Shown: positions 1 to 8,515, counted from the first letter of the stretch. The stretch is DNA of 64,000 nt from Alphaproteobacteria bacterium (GCA_028289425.1 JANQPL010000004.1:62001-126000); one strand, 5' to 3'. The notes: generated by a model not told the origin, from the sequence alone. A program made the numbers and translations.

Positions 1-2015
1 GCGGTTACCGACACATTCACAAAGTTGGACGACCCGGTTTGACCTGCATCGAAGGCACCTTCCGCGGTCGATCCCAGCACGCCGCCCCGTTCTGAGATAT
101 GGCCGACCCCGACCCGCAGGTCGATGCCGCTCAGCCGATAGCCGATTTCCATGCGTGCCAGGCTTGCGTCTTGGTCTTGGGCGAGCGACTGAGAACTTTG
201 GAACCCGGCAATCTTAAGCGTCGTCCGATCGTTCAGGGCATAGCGCATGCCGCCGCCATTTGCGGGACCCGTCAGCGCATCGTAGGGCGCGAAGAAAGCG
301 GTCCCCGACATGAATTCCGCCCCGCCACCCCTGAAGGGCTGCAGTACGCCCATGGCATCGGACGGCGAGGTGTTGATACCCGCAAAATAACCAAGACGTT
401 TCGTCATCACGCCGCTCATGCGGCCCATCACCGGCGTTTCCTGGAGCGCCCGGCCGCGCGGATCAGGCCCCAATGCCGACCAGAACGGCAACACACTGTC
501 CGCAACATTCTGATCGATGAAGAATGCGGCCTCAAACCCGGATCCCGCCGCGCCATGAACCACCGTGTACGGATCGCTTGAGACGAAACTCTCAAGACCT
601 GTTTGGCGTCCTTCACTGGAGATCTGTTGGTTTAGGTCAAAGAAGAAAGGAAACCCTTGTTCGTCCAACGCCATCACGCTTGCGAAAATGGCGTGTTCGG
701 AACTGTGGACCCCGAATGCGGATCCCAGCGTGGTTATCGTCGCTTCGGCGACGGGCCCGACACCACCGCCTCCGCCGCCGCCTCCGGCACCCCCTCCACC
801 GCCACCGGGCGGCACGCTGACAATGCCCACGGGCTGGATGGCCGCTTCCAGGTCGAGCAGGCCTTGGCCGACGACACTGGCGGCATAAGGTAAAGGCGCT
901 GCCGTATCCAAAATGCGCTGCACAAGTGCCGCGTGCGTCACGCCCGGGAACGCTGCTTTCAGCACCGCCAAGGCACCCGCCACTTGCGGTGCCGCCATGG
1001 AGGTGCCCGTGCCGAAGCCGTAAGTTGCGCCGGGCAAGGTGGAATAAATCGACGTCCCCGGCGCCATCAGGCAGTAGGTCGCCGTGCTGCCGCAATCATT
1101 GCTGCTTGGCCGGGGCGTGCCGTCCAATTGAAGATTGCCGACCACGACCGCATAGCCCGCCACCAGCCCATCGGTGGCGTAGCGCGCGGGATAGGACGGT
1201 TCCGTATCAGAGTCATTGCCCGACGAAATCACCATAATGCGCTCTTGAGCGGCGGCATCACGCATCGCTTCCAACACAATGGAAACCGCGGACGGGCCGC
1301 CCAAGCTCATATTGATGATGTGGGAAGAAAAAGTGGGATTGCTGGTGTATTCGGCCGCTGAAGCACCGCTGCATTGCACGCCCGTGCCATAACATTTTGA
1401 GATGCCGGCTGCGGAGCCGATGGCAACCGCCAGATCGAGCGAATCGAACTTGGCGTTTTCAAAATCGCCCCCGTAGAGGGAGGGCCGTGTGCCCTGAATA
1501 TTGACCAGCTTGGCGCGGTAAGCGACGCCATGGCGCCCAATATTGTCGCGCGCCGCCGCGACAATGCCTGCCACATGGGTGCCATGCGACGAGGGGGCGG
1601 GGCTTGCTTCCGTCGAAAACAAGAAAGTGGGCTCGCCGGACAGGGCGGTCTGTAGATCGGGGTGGTTCAGGTCGATGCCCTGATCAATGATCGCCACGCG
1701 AACGCCGCTGCCAGCGGGCTGGCCGCCTGTGCGGTCCGCATAGGCTTCGGCCGCATTGATCATGGCGAGACCTGTGCTGGCATTGTATTCCGCACCGAAC
1801 CATCCGGCGGCCCCAAGGGCAGGATCGGGCTCGGGCAAGTTTTGATCGGTCACGGTGAGGAGAAAGCTGGAGCCACCCGCCCCACCGGTACTTGCTCCCG
1901 CCGGCGCCGATGCGTCGCCCCCACTGGACCCACACCCGGTAAGTCCCAGAAACAGCGGCGCGGCCGCCACCCCCATTTTCAAGAAAGCGCGAAATGACGA
2001 CGAGTGACGCAACAC
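1..2015 (-). CDS. Subtilisin-family (S8) serine peptidase, lipoprotein, C-terminus beyond window
   Basis: Probably an exported, lipid-anchored protease. Read on the minus strand from a GTG at 2015, preceded by AAGG. The first 28 residues form a lipoprotein signal ending in the lipobox LTGC (Cys28). The S8 triad is visible: Asp111 in VAIIDQGID, His144 in SHGTHVAGI and Ser339 in GTGTSMAAPQVAG, with oxyanion Asn267. A run of about 15 glycines (roughly residues 390-405) then links to a C-terminal region of alternating hydrophobic/polar strands. This resembles the accessory or beta-barrel-like tails of alphaproteobacterial secreted subtilases. The stop codon lies left of base 1, so about 671 residues are seen. 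Upstream, an in-frame TGA blocks any earlier ATG. Whether the tail is a true autotransporter barrel cannot be judged from the truncated end. Confidence 0.93.
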   Translation of the reverse strand, partial: MLRHSSSFRAFLKMGVAAAPLFLGLTGCGSSGGDASAPAGASTGGAGGSSFLLTVTDQNLPEPDPALGAAGWFGAEYNASTGLAMINAAEAYADRTGGQPAGSGVRVAIIDQGIDLNHPDLQTALSGEPTFLFSTEASPAPSSHGTHVAGIVAAARDNIGRHGVAYRAKLVNIQGTRPSLYGGDFENAKFDSLDLAVAIGSAAGISKCYGTGVQCSGASAAEYTSNPTFSSHIINMSLGGPSAVSIVLEAMRDAAAQERIMVISSGNDSDTEPSYPARYATDGLVAGYAVVVGNLQLDGTPRPSSNDCGSTATYCLMAPGTSIYSTLPGATYGFGTGTSMAAPQVAGALAVLKAAFPGVTHAALVQRILDTAAPLPYAASVVGQGLLDLEAAIQPVGIVSVPPGGGGGGAGGGGGGGGVGPVAEATITTLGSAFGVHSSEHAIFASVMALDEQGFPFFFDLNQQISSEGRQTGLESFVSSDPYTVVHGAAGSGFEAAFFIDQNVADSVLPFWSALGPDPRGRALQETPVMGRMSGVMTKRLGYFAGINTSPSDAMGVLQPFRGGGAEFMSGTAFFAPYDALTGPANGGGMRYALNDRTTLKIAGFQSSQSLAQDQDASLARMEIGYRLSGIDLRVGVGHISERGGVLGSTAEGAFDAGQTGSSNFVNVSVT

Positions 2016-2257
2016 TTTTCCGACCCTTGGACTGAGGAACCTGTCCAAGCATCAAAAAAGGTTGCGACTAATAATCCGTGAAGTGACTCCTAAAAGTGCG
2101 ATCACATTTTGAATCGTGTTTTAGGTTCATTCATTGGAAATCACACTTAACGAATGGTGAAGAAGTCGGCCCAGGTGAAGTCCCGAACCCCCATTCCCTT
2201 GCACATTGCAGGCTGATAGGGTGACGCCGAAAACAAATCGGTGATTCGGGGGACTAA
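2016..2257. promoter_or_regulatory. Divergent intergenic region between protease and M20 peptidase
   Basis: About 240 bases separate two divergently transcribed genes, so it must hold both promoters. It is AT-richer than its flanks. I see no convincing palindrome, RNA gene or small ORF. Confidence 0.4.
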
Positions 2258-3712
2258 ATGCGACGCGCACTTCTTGCCGGAGTTGCTCTCTTCGTTCTGA
2301 TTGTAGCGGTCGTGCTCATTCGCACTTTCAACTTCACGCCGGAAGCTCCGTCTACGGTGGAATTGATAACGCACGAACCGGATCCCGACGTGTTGGCGCA
2401 GCACATGTCCGAAGCCATTCGCTTCAAGACGATCTCGACGCAACGGCCGTCGAGTTCGGATCCCGAACAGTTTGAACAGTTTATTGCATGGTTCGAGACC
2501 ACCTATCCGGAAGTGCATGCGGCGATGACCCGCGAATTGCTCGGTCATACGATTCTTTTGCGGTGGCCCGGCACGGATCCGAATGCGCAGCCCGTCCTGT
2601 TGACGAGCCACTATGATGTGGTGCCGGTGATCCCGGGAACCGAGTCGCTTTGGAAAGAGCCGCCCTATTCGGGGAATATCGTCGACGGTTATGTGTGGGG
2701 ACGTGGGGCACTTGATGACAAAAGCGGTGTCATCGCCATTGCGGAAGCTTCCACGCTCCTGCTGAAGAAGGGCTTCACGCCAAAACAAACCGTCTATCTC
2801 AGTTTCGGCCATGATGAAGAGGTGAGCGGCCGAGAGGGGGCCGGTGCCGTCGCCGCCTTACTGAAAGAACGGGGCGTGCAATTGGAATGGTCTCTTGACG
2901 AGGGCTCATTTGTGTTGGATGGCCTCATTCCCGGGCTGGACAAGCCCGTCGCCAGCATCAATGTGGCGGAAAAGGGCTACACGACGCTTCAGCTGATCGC
3001 CAAAGCCGCGGGTGGCCATTCTTCGGTGCCGCCCGGGCGAACCGCGGTGGGCGATTTGGCCGAGGCCATCGTGAAGCTGCAGAATTCCCCACTGCCGGGG
3101 GGATTGGAAGGCGTGTCCGAGGAAATGTATGACGCGCTGTCACGGCACATGTCATTTGCGCAACGCATGGCTTTTGCCAATCGCTGGCTGTTCAGCGGGC
3201 TTGTGGAATCGACAATTTCGCGTATCCCGGCAGGCAATGCCAGTCTGCGCACCACCATCGCGCCGACCATGCTGTCTGCCAGCATCAAAGAAAACGTACT
3301 GCCGATCCGCGCGGTGGCAACGATTAATTTCCGGCTGCATCCGCGAGACACGGTAGAGTCTTTGATGGAGCACGTGCGCAACGCCATTGAGAACGACGCC
3401 ATCGAAATCAATTTGGTGAGCGGGAATGAAGCTTCGAATGTGGCCGACACAAGCTCACCTAGCTTCGCGGCCATGAAGCAAACAGTTGTCGAGATTTTCG
3501 GCGATGTGATCGTCGCGCCCGGCCTGACGGTCGCTGCCACCGACAGCCGCCACTATGCGCTTGTGGCCGACAATGCTTACCGGTTTCATCCGGTGGTGGT
3601 CGGTCCTGAAGATATTGCCAGCTTTCACGGGACCAACGAACGCATCTCCGTCGACAATCTAGTGCGCGCGACAAATTTCTACGCACAGCTGCTCATCAAC
3701 GTGAACGAGTGA
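2258..3712 (+). CDS. M20-family metallopeptidase (carboxypeptidase S / PM20D1-like)
   Basis: Predicted zinc-dependent peptidase or N-acyl-amino-acid hydrolase held in the inner membrane by one N-terminal helix (residues 5-21). Metal ligands of the M20 family are visible: His118 and Asp120 in SHYDVVP, bridging Asp153 in GRGALDDK, and the catalytic and metal Glu pair 187-188 in GHDEEVSG. The dimerisation domain lies between about residues 240 and 380. At 484 residues it matches the long CPS1/PM20D1 group, not the roughly 375-residue DapE or ArgE enzymes. It stands alone, divergent from the secreted protease, and substrate specificity cannot be read from sequence. Confidence 0.93.
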   Translation: MRRALLAGVALFVLIVAVVLIRTFNFTPEAPSTVELITHEPDPDVLAQHMSEAIRFKTISTQRPSSSDPEQFEQFIAWFETTYPEVHAAMTRELLGHTILLRWPGTDPNAQPVLLTSHYDVVPVIPGTESLWKEPPYSGNIVDGYVWGRGALDDKSGVIAIAEASTLLLKKGFTPKQTVYLSFGHDEEVSGREGAGAVAALLKERGVQLEWSLDEGSFVLDGLIPGLDKPVASINVAEKGYTTLQLIAKAAGGHSSVPPGRTAVGDLAEAIVKLQNSPLPGGLEGVSEEMYDALSRHMSFAQRMAFANRWLFSGLVESTISRIPAGNASLRTTIAPTMLSASIKENVLPIRAVATINFRLHPRDTVESLMEHVRNAIENDAIEINLVSGNEASNVADTSSPSFAAMKQTVVEIFGDVIVAPGLTVAATDSRHYALVADNAYRFHPVVVGPEDIASFHGTNERISVDNLVRATNFYAQLLINVNE

Positions 3713-3748
3713 CTTCTTGAAGGGGACTCGACCATCCCGCTCCCCCTT

Positions 3749-3822
3749 CCCGTGAACCTTGTCCTCGGGCCGCGCGAAGCGCGGACCCGGGGGCACCCCT
3801 AGGGTACCCTTATCGGGTGGCT
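3749..3822. repeat. Dispersed repeat with GGGTACCC core, copy 1
   Basis: A roughly 74-base block is nearly identical to 28601-28673. Both contain the paired sequences CGGGCCGCGC and GCGGACCCG followed by a GGGTACCC palindrome. It lies in the spacer between the M20 peptidase and the YdcH-like gene. The same GGGTACCC core is in the loop of the hairpin at 60841-60906. Function unknown. Confidence 0.7.
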
Positions 3823-3925
3823 GGGATGGGAGAGCGGGACGGCCAAGCCGATGATATTGATCTAAGTCATAGTGGCTTAAGGACGGCCGTTTACTTTCCA
3901 ATCATCGAAAAGTTGGAGGTAATAC

Positions 3926-4168
3926 ATGTCTCACGTTCCCCATGAGTTAGCCGAAGATTTCCCCGAATACGCCGACAAGATCCACGACCTGAAGACCAGC
4001 AATGCGCATTTCGCCAAGCTGGCGGACGCTTATCATCACGTGAACCGGGAAATTCACCGGATTGAATCCGGCGTGGAGCCGGCCTCCGATGAACGCAACA
4101 TTAATCTGCGTAAGGAACGCATGCAGCTCAAAGACGAGATCAACGATTTGCTGAAAGCGGCGTCCTAG
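3926..4168 (+). CDS. YdcH-like small protein (DUF465 family)
   Basis: An 80-residue, highly charged helical protein with the DUF465 layout: HELAEDFPEY at the start, then HDLKTSNAHFAKLADAYHHVN, then a Glu/Arg-rich second helix. DUF465 proteins are small helical hairpins of unknown function that are common in Proteobacteria. The start is supported by GGAGG upstream of the ATG. It has no close operon partner: repeat DNA lies before it and a convergent gene after it. Confidence 0.88.
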   Translation: MSHVPHELAEDFPEYADKIHDLKTSNAHFAKLADAYHHVNREIHRIESGVEPASDERNINLRKERMQLKDEINDLLKAAS

Positions 4169-4191
4169 AGCAAGCCTGACATAGATTTGCT

Positions 4192-5109
4192 CTATGCGAT
4201 GCGTGCCAGCCCGGCTTCGGCGGCCGCTGGTTTCGGATGATGTGCCGGATGGCACGCATGGGCCATGATCTCAAGGCTCTCCACCAGACGGGGGCCTGGG
4301 CGGGCGAAGAAGGCATTGCCGTCGGAAACAAAGACACCCCGGGAAGCACCGGCGACAAGGGTTTGCCATTCGGGCGTGGGCTCAATCGCCTTAAGGTCCT
4401 TCAGTGTGCGGTCAATCGGAAAGCCACAACATGAAACGAAGATAAGGTCGGGCTTTGCGTCGACCACTTGCTGCCACGTAATCGTGGATGAATGGTCCCG
4501 GGGCGTGCCCAACAAATCAATGCCGCCCGCCGTTTCGATCAATTCCGGCATCCAGTGGCCGCCTTGAAACGGCGGGTCGAGCCACTCGATAAAGGCAACC
4601 CGCGGCCTGCCCGCAGCCTTAACCGCTTCGTCGGTTCGGGCGCGCACCGCATCGATCCTGTGGTTAAGGTCCGCAAGCACCCGGTCCGAGGAGACACCGG
4701 CCGCCTGCGCCGTCTGCGCGATGGTGCCGAACACGTCCTCAAATGATTGCGGTTCCATATTCACCACACGGGGCGCACTGGGCAGCGAGCCGAGCGCCGT
4801 TTGCACTTCGCCGACGGAAACGGCGCACACGTCGCACAAATCCTGCGTCACGATCAGATCGGGCGCGAGCGTGCGCAGCACATCCATCTTAATTGTGTAC
4901 AAAGCATCCGCCGAGCCCAACCGGTCGCGCACATCGTCGTCGATTTCTTTGGGAGTTTTTTGATCGTCGATGACCGTTTCGGTCACGATCGGCAGGCCGG
5001 CCACATCCGACGGGTAGTCGCAGGAATGGGAAATACCCACGAGCCGGTCGCGCAGACCAAGCGCGCAGATGATTTCGGTCGCACTGGGCAATAGAGAAAC
5101 GATACGCAT
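4192..5109 (-). CDS. BtuF-like cobalamin/iron-type periplasmic-binding-fold protein
   Basis: The opening MRIVSLLPSATEIICALGL is the hallmark of the BtuF/COG0614 binding-protein family. Further family features are the VTQDLCDVCAVS segment and VAFIEWLDPPFQGGHWMPE. At 305 residues it spans the whole two-lobed fold. There is no signal peptide, so it is predicted cytoplasmic, as in the stand-alone 'cobalamin-binding protein' subgroup. No btuC, btuD or TonB gene is adjacent. Ligand (corrinoid or other) is inferred only from the family. Confidence 0.85.
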   Translation of the reverse strand: MRIVSLLPSATEIICALGLRDRLVGISHSCDYPSDVAGLPIVTETVIDDQKTPKEIDDDVRDRLGSADALYTIKMDVLRTLAPDLIVTQDLCDVCAVSVGEVQTALGSLPSAPRVVNMEPQSFEDVFGTIAQTAQAAGVSSDRVLADLNHRIDAVRARTDEAVKAAGRPRVAFIEWLDPPFQGGHWMPELIETAGGIDLLGTPRDHSSTITWQQVVDAKPDLIFVSCCGFPIDRTLKDLKAIEPTPEWQTLVAGASRGVFVSDGNAFFARPGPRLVESLEIMAHACHPAHHPKPAAAEAGLARIA

Positions 5110-5160
5110 GGCCTGGACTATACAGGCAACATTGGTTCGTGCCGAGACCTTCTTACACTC

Positions 5161-5253
5161 GTCATCCCCCGGCTTGACCGGGGGATCCAGTATTCAGTCT
5201 TCGCGAGAGGGAATGTCTATCCCGGATTGCCGGGTTAAGCCCGGCAATGACGA
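5161..5253. repeat. Composite GTCATCC palindromic repeat
   Basis: An imperfect inverted repeat starting GTCATCCCCC and GGGGGATCCAGT and ending CCGGCAATGACGAC. Related blocks occur at 7111-7210, 42365-42487 and 52036-52168. It lies in the spacer between the BtuF-like start and the DUF123 stop. Confidence 0.6.
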
Positions 5254-5262
5254 CCCAAAACA

Positions 5263-5730
5263 TCAATCCACCCACCGCAAAAAATGACTGGGACATACGC
5301 GGCAATCGCTGCTGCCGAAACGGCGAACGGGAACGGTGAATGCGCCGCTTGCCAACAGGTGCCCGATCAAATCGCATTCGTCGCCGCCGGGAAAGGCCAG
5401 GGCGCACAGCCCGGCGGCTTGTGTGGTCACCCGATCCACATGCCAGTGGAGCCTTTTCTTTTTGTCGAAATGCCGCCTAAGGCGGGCCTGCAGCCCGCCC
5501 GGTCCGTGAGCATTGCCGGCATAGACATAGGCACCGGGCGGGAATTTGCCCGTTAAATCGCCGCCACGCAGCGCGACAGTTATCGGTGCCTTGAGGTGAA
5601 GACACAGCAGGTAGGCGCCGGTGCGGTCCCCAAGCCGTTTTTCAAACTCCGCCGGATGCCGTAGAGTAATGGGGGACGGGCATTTTCCCTGGATTAATCG
5701 GCTGACAATTTGATGAAAATCCTCACGCAT
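5263..5730 (-). CDS. DUF123 / GIY-YIG-like nuclease-fold protein
   Basis: About 155 residues with the DUF123 pattern: TGAYLLCLHL, then LTGKFPPGAYVYAGNAHGPGGLQARLRRHF, HWHVDRVT and a C-terminal FGSSDCRVCPSHF. DUF123 proteins are related to GIY-YIG endonucleases (the YxG...YIG-like strand pair is YLL...YAG here). The ATG at 5730 is the only ATG, GTG or TTG in frame before the conserved domain. That start overlaps the start of the divergent gene at 5713. The C-terminal cysteine pair could bind metal. Molecular role unknown, possibly DNA repair. Confidence 0.8.
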   Translation of the reverse strand: MREDFHQIVSRLIQGKCPSPITLRHPAEFEKRLGDRTGAYLLCLHLKAPITVALRGGDLTGKFPPGAYVYAGNAHGPGGLQARLRRHFDKKKRLHWHVDRVTTQAAGLCALAFPGGDECDLIGHLLASGAFTVPVRRFGSSDCRVCPSHFLRWVD

Positions 5731-6120
5731 GTGACGGCGGCGGCTCTTTACCTGGGGCTTGTGGGCTTCATTTTGGATGAAGTTCGGTGTAATCGCGACA
5801 CGTTTTGCTCGGACCCGCTGGTGCGCGCTGTGCGGGACGGCCCGATGGAGAAATGGGGTGAGCGGTTCCCGGTTCGAACGGGCGGGCTGAACCAAGGCAT
5901 GGATCAAGATGCGGTCGTATCGCGCCTCAAACAAGCGGGCTTTCAAGAAGCGGAAGCCGCGGGCAAGCTTACCAAGGACGTGGAACAGGGCCGCAAAGTG
6001 TTCGTCCAACGCAAATCCAATTGGGTGTGCAATGTGGGCTATTACGTGATCTTGGCGTTCGACGATCAGGACCGCCTTCAGTTTGCGGAAGGCACCAAAT
6101 ATGAGCACGGCTGCCTTTAG
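5713..6120 (+). CDS. Small membrane-anchored or secreted hypothetical protein
   Basis: A 135-residue protein with one hydrophobic N-terminal segment (MKILTHVTAAALYLGLVGF) followed by a soluble domain with paired cysteines (CNRDTFC early; VCNVGYY and the C-terminal HGCL late). The pattern of MDQDAVVSRLKQAGF, then a charged stretch, then a strand ending in YYVILAFDDQDRLQ suggests a small SmpA/BamE-like or cystatin-like fold. That is only an impression. ATG at 5713 is preferred over TTG at 5710. No family recognised with confidence. Confidence 0.7.
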   Translation: MKILTHVTAAALYLGLVGFILDEVRCNRDTFCSDPLVRAVRDGPMEKWGERFPVRTGGLNQGMDQDAVVSRLKQAGFQEAEAAGKLTKDVEQGRKVFVQRKSNWVCNVGYYVILAFDDQDRLQFAEGTKYEHGCL

Positions 6121-6132
6121 TGATTTGGGTAC

Positions 6133-7008
6133 TCAGCCGGCGCGATACGCTGCCACTTTATCCGCATACGTATTGAGCGTGTCGAACGCCGCCGCGGGGT
6201 CGTCCGGCGGCAGGGTGAGAATCATGCGTTCCACCCCATTCTCCGCAAGCTGATCGATATATTCCGCCGTCGCCGGCAGGCCGAGCGCTGAAATGGTTGG
6301 CGCGGACTTGCCGGCAGCATCCGCTAGCCGCTTCAGCTCCGCCACATCGTCCGCCAGCGTATGCAACGGTGTTTGCTTGTTTTTGAGCGAGTCGTGCCAT
6401 TCCATGGCAAAGACCGGCAGCCAGCCGTCCCCCAGCGCCACCACCCGCTTCAAAATATTGGGCCCGGCGCCCGCGATGAGCAGCGGCGGATGCGGGTCTT
6501 GCACGGGCTTGGGCCATTGCCAAGACGGGGTGAACTGAACGGTGTCACCTTCGTACTCGGCGACCTCTTGTGTCCACAACGCTTTCATCGCCTCGATACG
6601 CTCGCGGGTTGCTTTGAATCGATCTTCAAATGCGACGCCATGGTTCACCATTTCGGGCGGGTTCCACCCGGCGCCGATACCGAAGATGACACGGCCGTTG
6701 GAGATGTGATCGAGCGTCGCGATCGCCTTGGCGCAATTGATCGCATTGTGCTGGGGCAGAATGATGATCGCCGTGCCCAGCTTGATCCTGGACGTGACGG
6801 ACGCGGCCGCCCCCAATGCCACAAACGGATCGTGCATGGAGCGGTAGGGCATGGGCACGTCACCTCCCAATGGAAATTCCGTGTCCACAGGGATGTGCGA
6901 GTGTTCAGACACGAAGATCGAGTCGAAGCCCAGATTTTCCGCAGCCGACGCCATCTCCCCGGGATTGGGGCCTTTGTGGGTGAGAAAAATGCTGATGCCG
7001 AATTTCAT
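6133..7008 (-). CDS. LLM-class (luciferase-like) flavin/F420-dependent oxidoreductase
   Basis: A 291-residue TIM-barrel monooxygenase-like protein. Family landmarks are MKFGISIFLTHKGP, GFDSIFVSEHSHIP, the LGTAIIILPQHNAI strand, and GRVIFGIGAGWNPPEM. The 'TIGR03619-type' layout usually uses F420 or FMN. A second member lies at 49896-50750. It starts at an ATG 6 bases after GGGAG. No F420 biosynthesis gene is in the window, so the cofactor is unproven. Substrate unknown. Confidence 0.92.
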   Translation of the reverse strand: MKFGISIFLTHKGPNPGEMASAAENLGFDSIFVSEHSHIPVDTEFPLGGDVPMPYRSMHDPFVALGAAASVTSRIKLGTAIIILPQHNAINCAKAIATLDHISNGRVIFGIGAGWNPPEMVNHGVAFEDRFKATRERIEAMKALWTQEVAEYEGDTVQFTPSWQWPKPVQDPHPPLLIAGAGPNILKRVVALGDGWLPVFAMEWHDSLKNKQTPLHTLADDVAELKRLADAAGKSAPTISALGLPATAEYIDQLAENGVERMILTLPPDDPAAAFDTLNTYADKVAAYRAG

Positions 7009-7110
7009 GGCGCGCTCCCTGCTGAGTTTTCGTTAGCTTAGAGCGGTTTATCGGCTAAGGGGACCTAGCTGGAGAGGGGGCTTACCGCCAACCACGCCAA
7101 AACCCCAGAC

Positions 7111-7210
7111 GTCATCCCCTCGAAAGAGGGGATCCAGTAACCCGTCACGCCAGCGCTTTTAACACTCGATCAGAATCAGCGTACTGGATCCTCGCTTGCG
7201 CGAGGATGAC
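7111..7210. repeat. Composite GTCATCC palindromic repeat next to the sdhB-tail scar
   Basis: Starts GTCATCCCCT...GGGGATCCAGT and ends with the reverse form ACTGGATCCTCGC...CGAGGATGAC, giving terminal inverted halves about 100 bases apart. It sits 15 bases outside the displaced sdhB tail at 7226. Most of the 7009-7330 spacer is therefore repeat plus scar DNA. Confidence 0.65.
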
Positions 7211-7224
7211 GGCCTTTGGGACGT

Positions 7225-7277
7225 TTACACCGTCCGCTCGACCATCATCTTTTTGATTTCGGCGATGGCCTTGGCCG
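7225..7277 (-). pseudogene. Displaced 3' end of sdhB (16 codons plus stop)
   Basis: The minus strand encodes [16 protein letters not shown] and a stop, the same 16 residues that end the intact SdhB. Bases 7226-7277 match 8614-8665 at 47 of 52 positions, in the same orientation. The clear in-codon differences are synonymous (for example GTC for GTG, and ATC for ATT). Upstream of this the match stops abruptly. I infer the original sdhB 3' end, separated from the gene by the inserted segment between the two copies. Confidence 0.8.
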
Positions 7278-7330
7278 AGTCCACCATCCCAAGCAGACGA
7301 GTACTCGAAGACGACAAAATTCCAATCGTC

Positions 7331-8515
7331 TTACGGTTCGCTTTCTTTGTCTTGTTGAGGCATCGTGAGCCCCCTCGGCAATCTAGGCGGGTTCCTTTCG
7401 TCCCACTCGGAACGCTCGAAATCGGTCGGATCAAGTTGAGTAAGCTGTGAAAAATCGGCAGATGTGCTGATCGTCGACAGTATCGCCCCGTCAAAGTCAA
7501 CGTCCAATAGCGCTACGCCCTTCCAGATCGATTCCTCAAGGTGAGCATAGCGAAAATTCGCGAAGATGTAGTTGTCATTGTAGATAGAGCTGTCATTCAA
7601 AAAGGCACTTTCAAAGTTTGTAAACCAAGACCCACATTCTCTAAACTCGCAACGGTGGAAGTGCGATTTGCTGAAGTTTGCATCGTCAAATTCGCAGTTA
7701 ACAAATCGTACATCTCGAAAACTCTGACCAGACAGGTCAGAACCGTTCAGTTCAAACCCTCTTACGGTTATGTTATCAAGTTCAAGATTTGGAAGATGAC
7801 AGTTTCGAAGATCAACTTTACGTGTCTCCACACCGTCGATGTTCTTTACACGAATCAGAACCTTAATCGCGGCTAACACGTCGGATGCAAGACTGGTATC
7901 TATTGATGCCTCCGATTGTAGATTGCCGCTCGGACGAGCGCAATTGTTTCTAACAAACGCCGCAAGTATTTCGATTATGGCCTGCACATCGCGTACGCTA
8001 TCAAAACCTATGCGCTCAAGAGCATAGATGGCGCCCAATCGGATAGAGGTTTCTTTGCTTCCAAGCTGTTCAATTGCTTTAGTAAATCGATCCGTTATTT
8101 GCGCTTGCTCACCCAACCGAAGTTGGTCGGAGAGATTTTGTATCTGGTTGGATAGATTTTCAGCTTGAGCAAGCTGCGCTTGGGCCTGAAGTTCATTGGC
8201 GGCAGTCCGTCTCGATACAAGGAAAAGGCCAAACACAGAAATTGGAATTGCGAAAAGCCCCGTCATCATCAGCGAGAGGTTTCGCAAGCGCTCTGTTTCG
8301 TTTGTCCAGTATCGCCATGTCATTAGCTCCTTCTCTGCACTAACAGCCGACCAAATCAAGGCTGCCAGTAGCATAAGTATCAGCACGTTTGCCGAAATGC
8401 CCCAGTTCGAAACGCACCAACCAAACGCGATTCTCGCATGCCTCCACAGGCGACTGAGGTCGGCCGGAAGATCTTCGACAACTAGCTCAAAAATGGCCGG
8501 TCCGAGAGCTGACAT
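7331..8515 (-). CDS. Pentapeptide-repeat membrane protein (island cargo)
   Basis: A 394-residue protein. Two membrane helices (about 40-60 and 80-100) are followed by a coiled-coil-like Gln/Ala/Leu stretch (104-135). A helical module (140-190: DRFTKAIEQLGSKETSIRLG, then ALERI and ILAAFVRNN) comes next. From about 233 to 345 there are degenerate pentapeptide repeats of A(D/N)LXX/FXX type (VDLRNC, NLELDN, GSDLSGQSF, CEFDDANF). The same architecture recurs in uncharacterised membrane proteins of many bacteria. Codon use is strikingly A/T-rich compared with its neighbours. It lies between the two sdhB-tail copies, so it was probably acquired. Role unknown. Confidence 0.9.
   Translation of the reverse strand: MSALGPAIFELVVEDLPADLSRLWRHARIAFGWCVSNWGISANVLILMLLAALIWSAVSAEKELMTWRYWTNETERLRNLSLMMTGLFAIPISVFGLFLVSRRTAANELQAQAQLAQAENLSNQIQNLSDQLRLGEQAQITDRFTKAIEQLGSKETSIRLGAIYALERIGFDSVRDVQAIIEILAAFVRNNCARPSGNLQSEASIDTSLASDVLAAIKVLIRVKNIDGVETRKVDLRNCHLPNLELDNITVRGFELNGSDLSGQSFRDVRFVNCEFDDANFSKSHFHRCEFRECGSWFTNFESAFLNDSSIYNDNYIFANFRYAHLEESIWKGVALLDVDFDGAILSTISTSADFSQLTQLDPTDFERSEWDERNPPRLPRGLTMPQQDKESEP

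Noticed and set aside
760-815. Run of CCGCC-type bases that might be a tandem-repeat locus
   Set aside because: It is the glycine-rich linker of the protease read on the opposite strand.
637-1095. Minus-strand frame in the left-end protease region
   Set aside because: It is out of frame with the subtilase. The correct frame, with Asp111, His144 and Ser339 in order, crosses the whole interval.
4192-5109. BtuF-like protein and TonB receptor as a vitamin B12 uptake system
   Set aside because: They are 35 kb apart, the BtuF-like protein has no signal peptide, there is no btuCD, and I see no cobalamin riboswitch upstream of either.
5260-6108. DUF123 protein extended to an ATG at 6108
   Set aside because: The extra 126 residues are antisense to the small + strand gene and show no family similarity. 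The domain starts after 5730.
7225-7500. 91-codon minus-strand ORF ending in [16 protein letters not shown]
   Set aside because: Not a gene: only the last 16 codons match SdhB and the upstream part reads across the pentapeptide gene's 3' end. Treated as an sdhB remnant.
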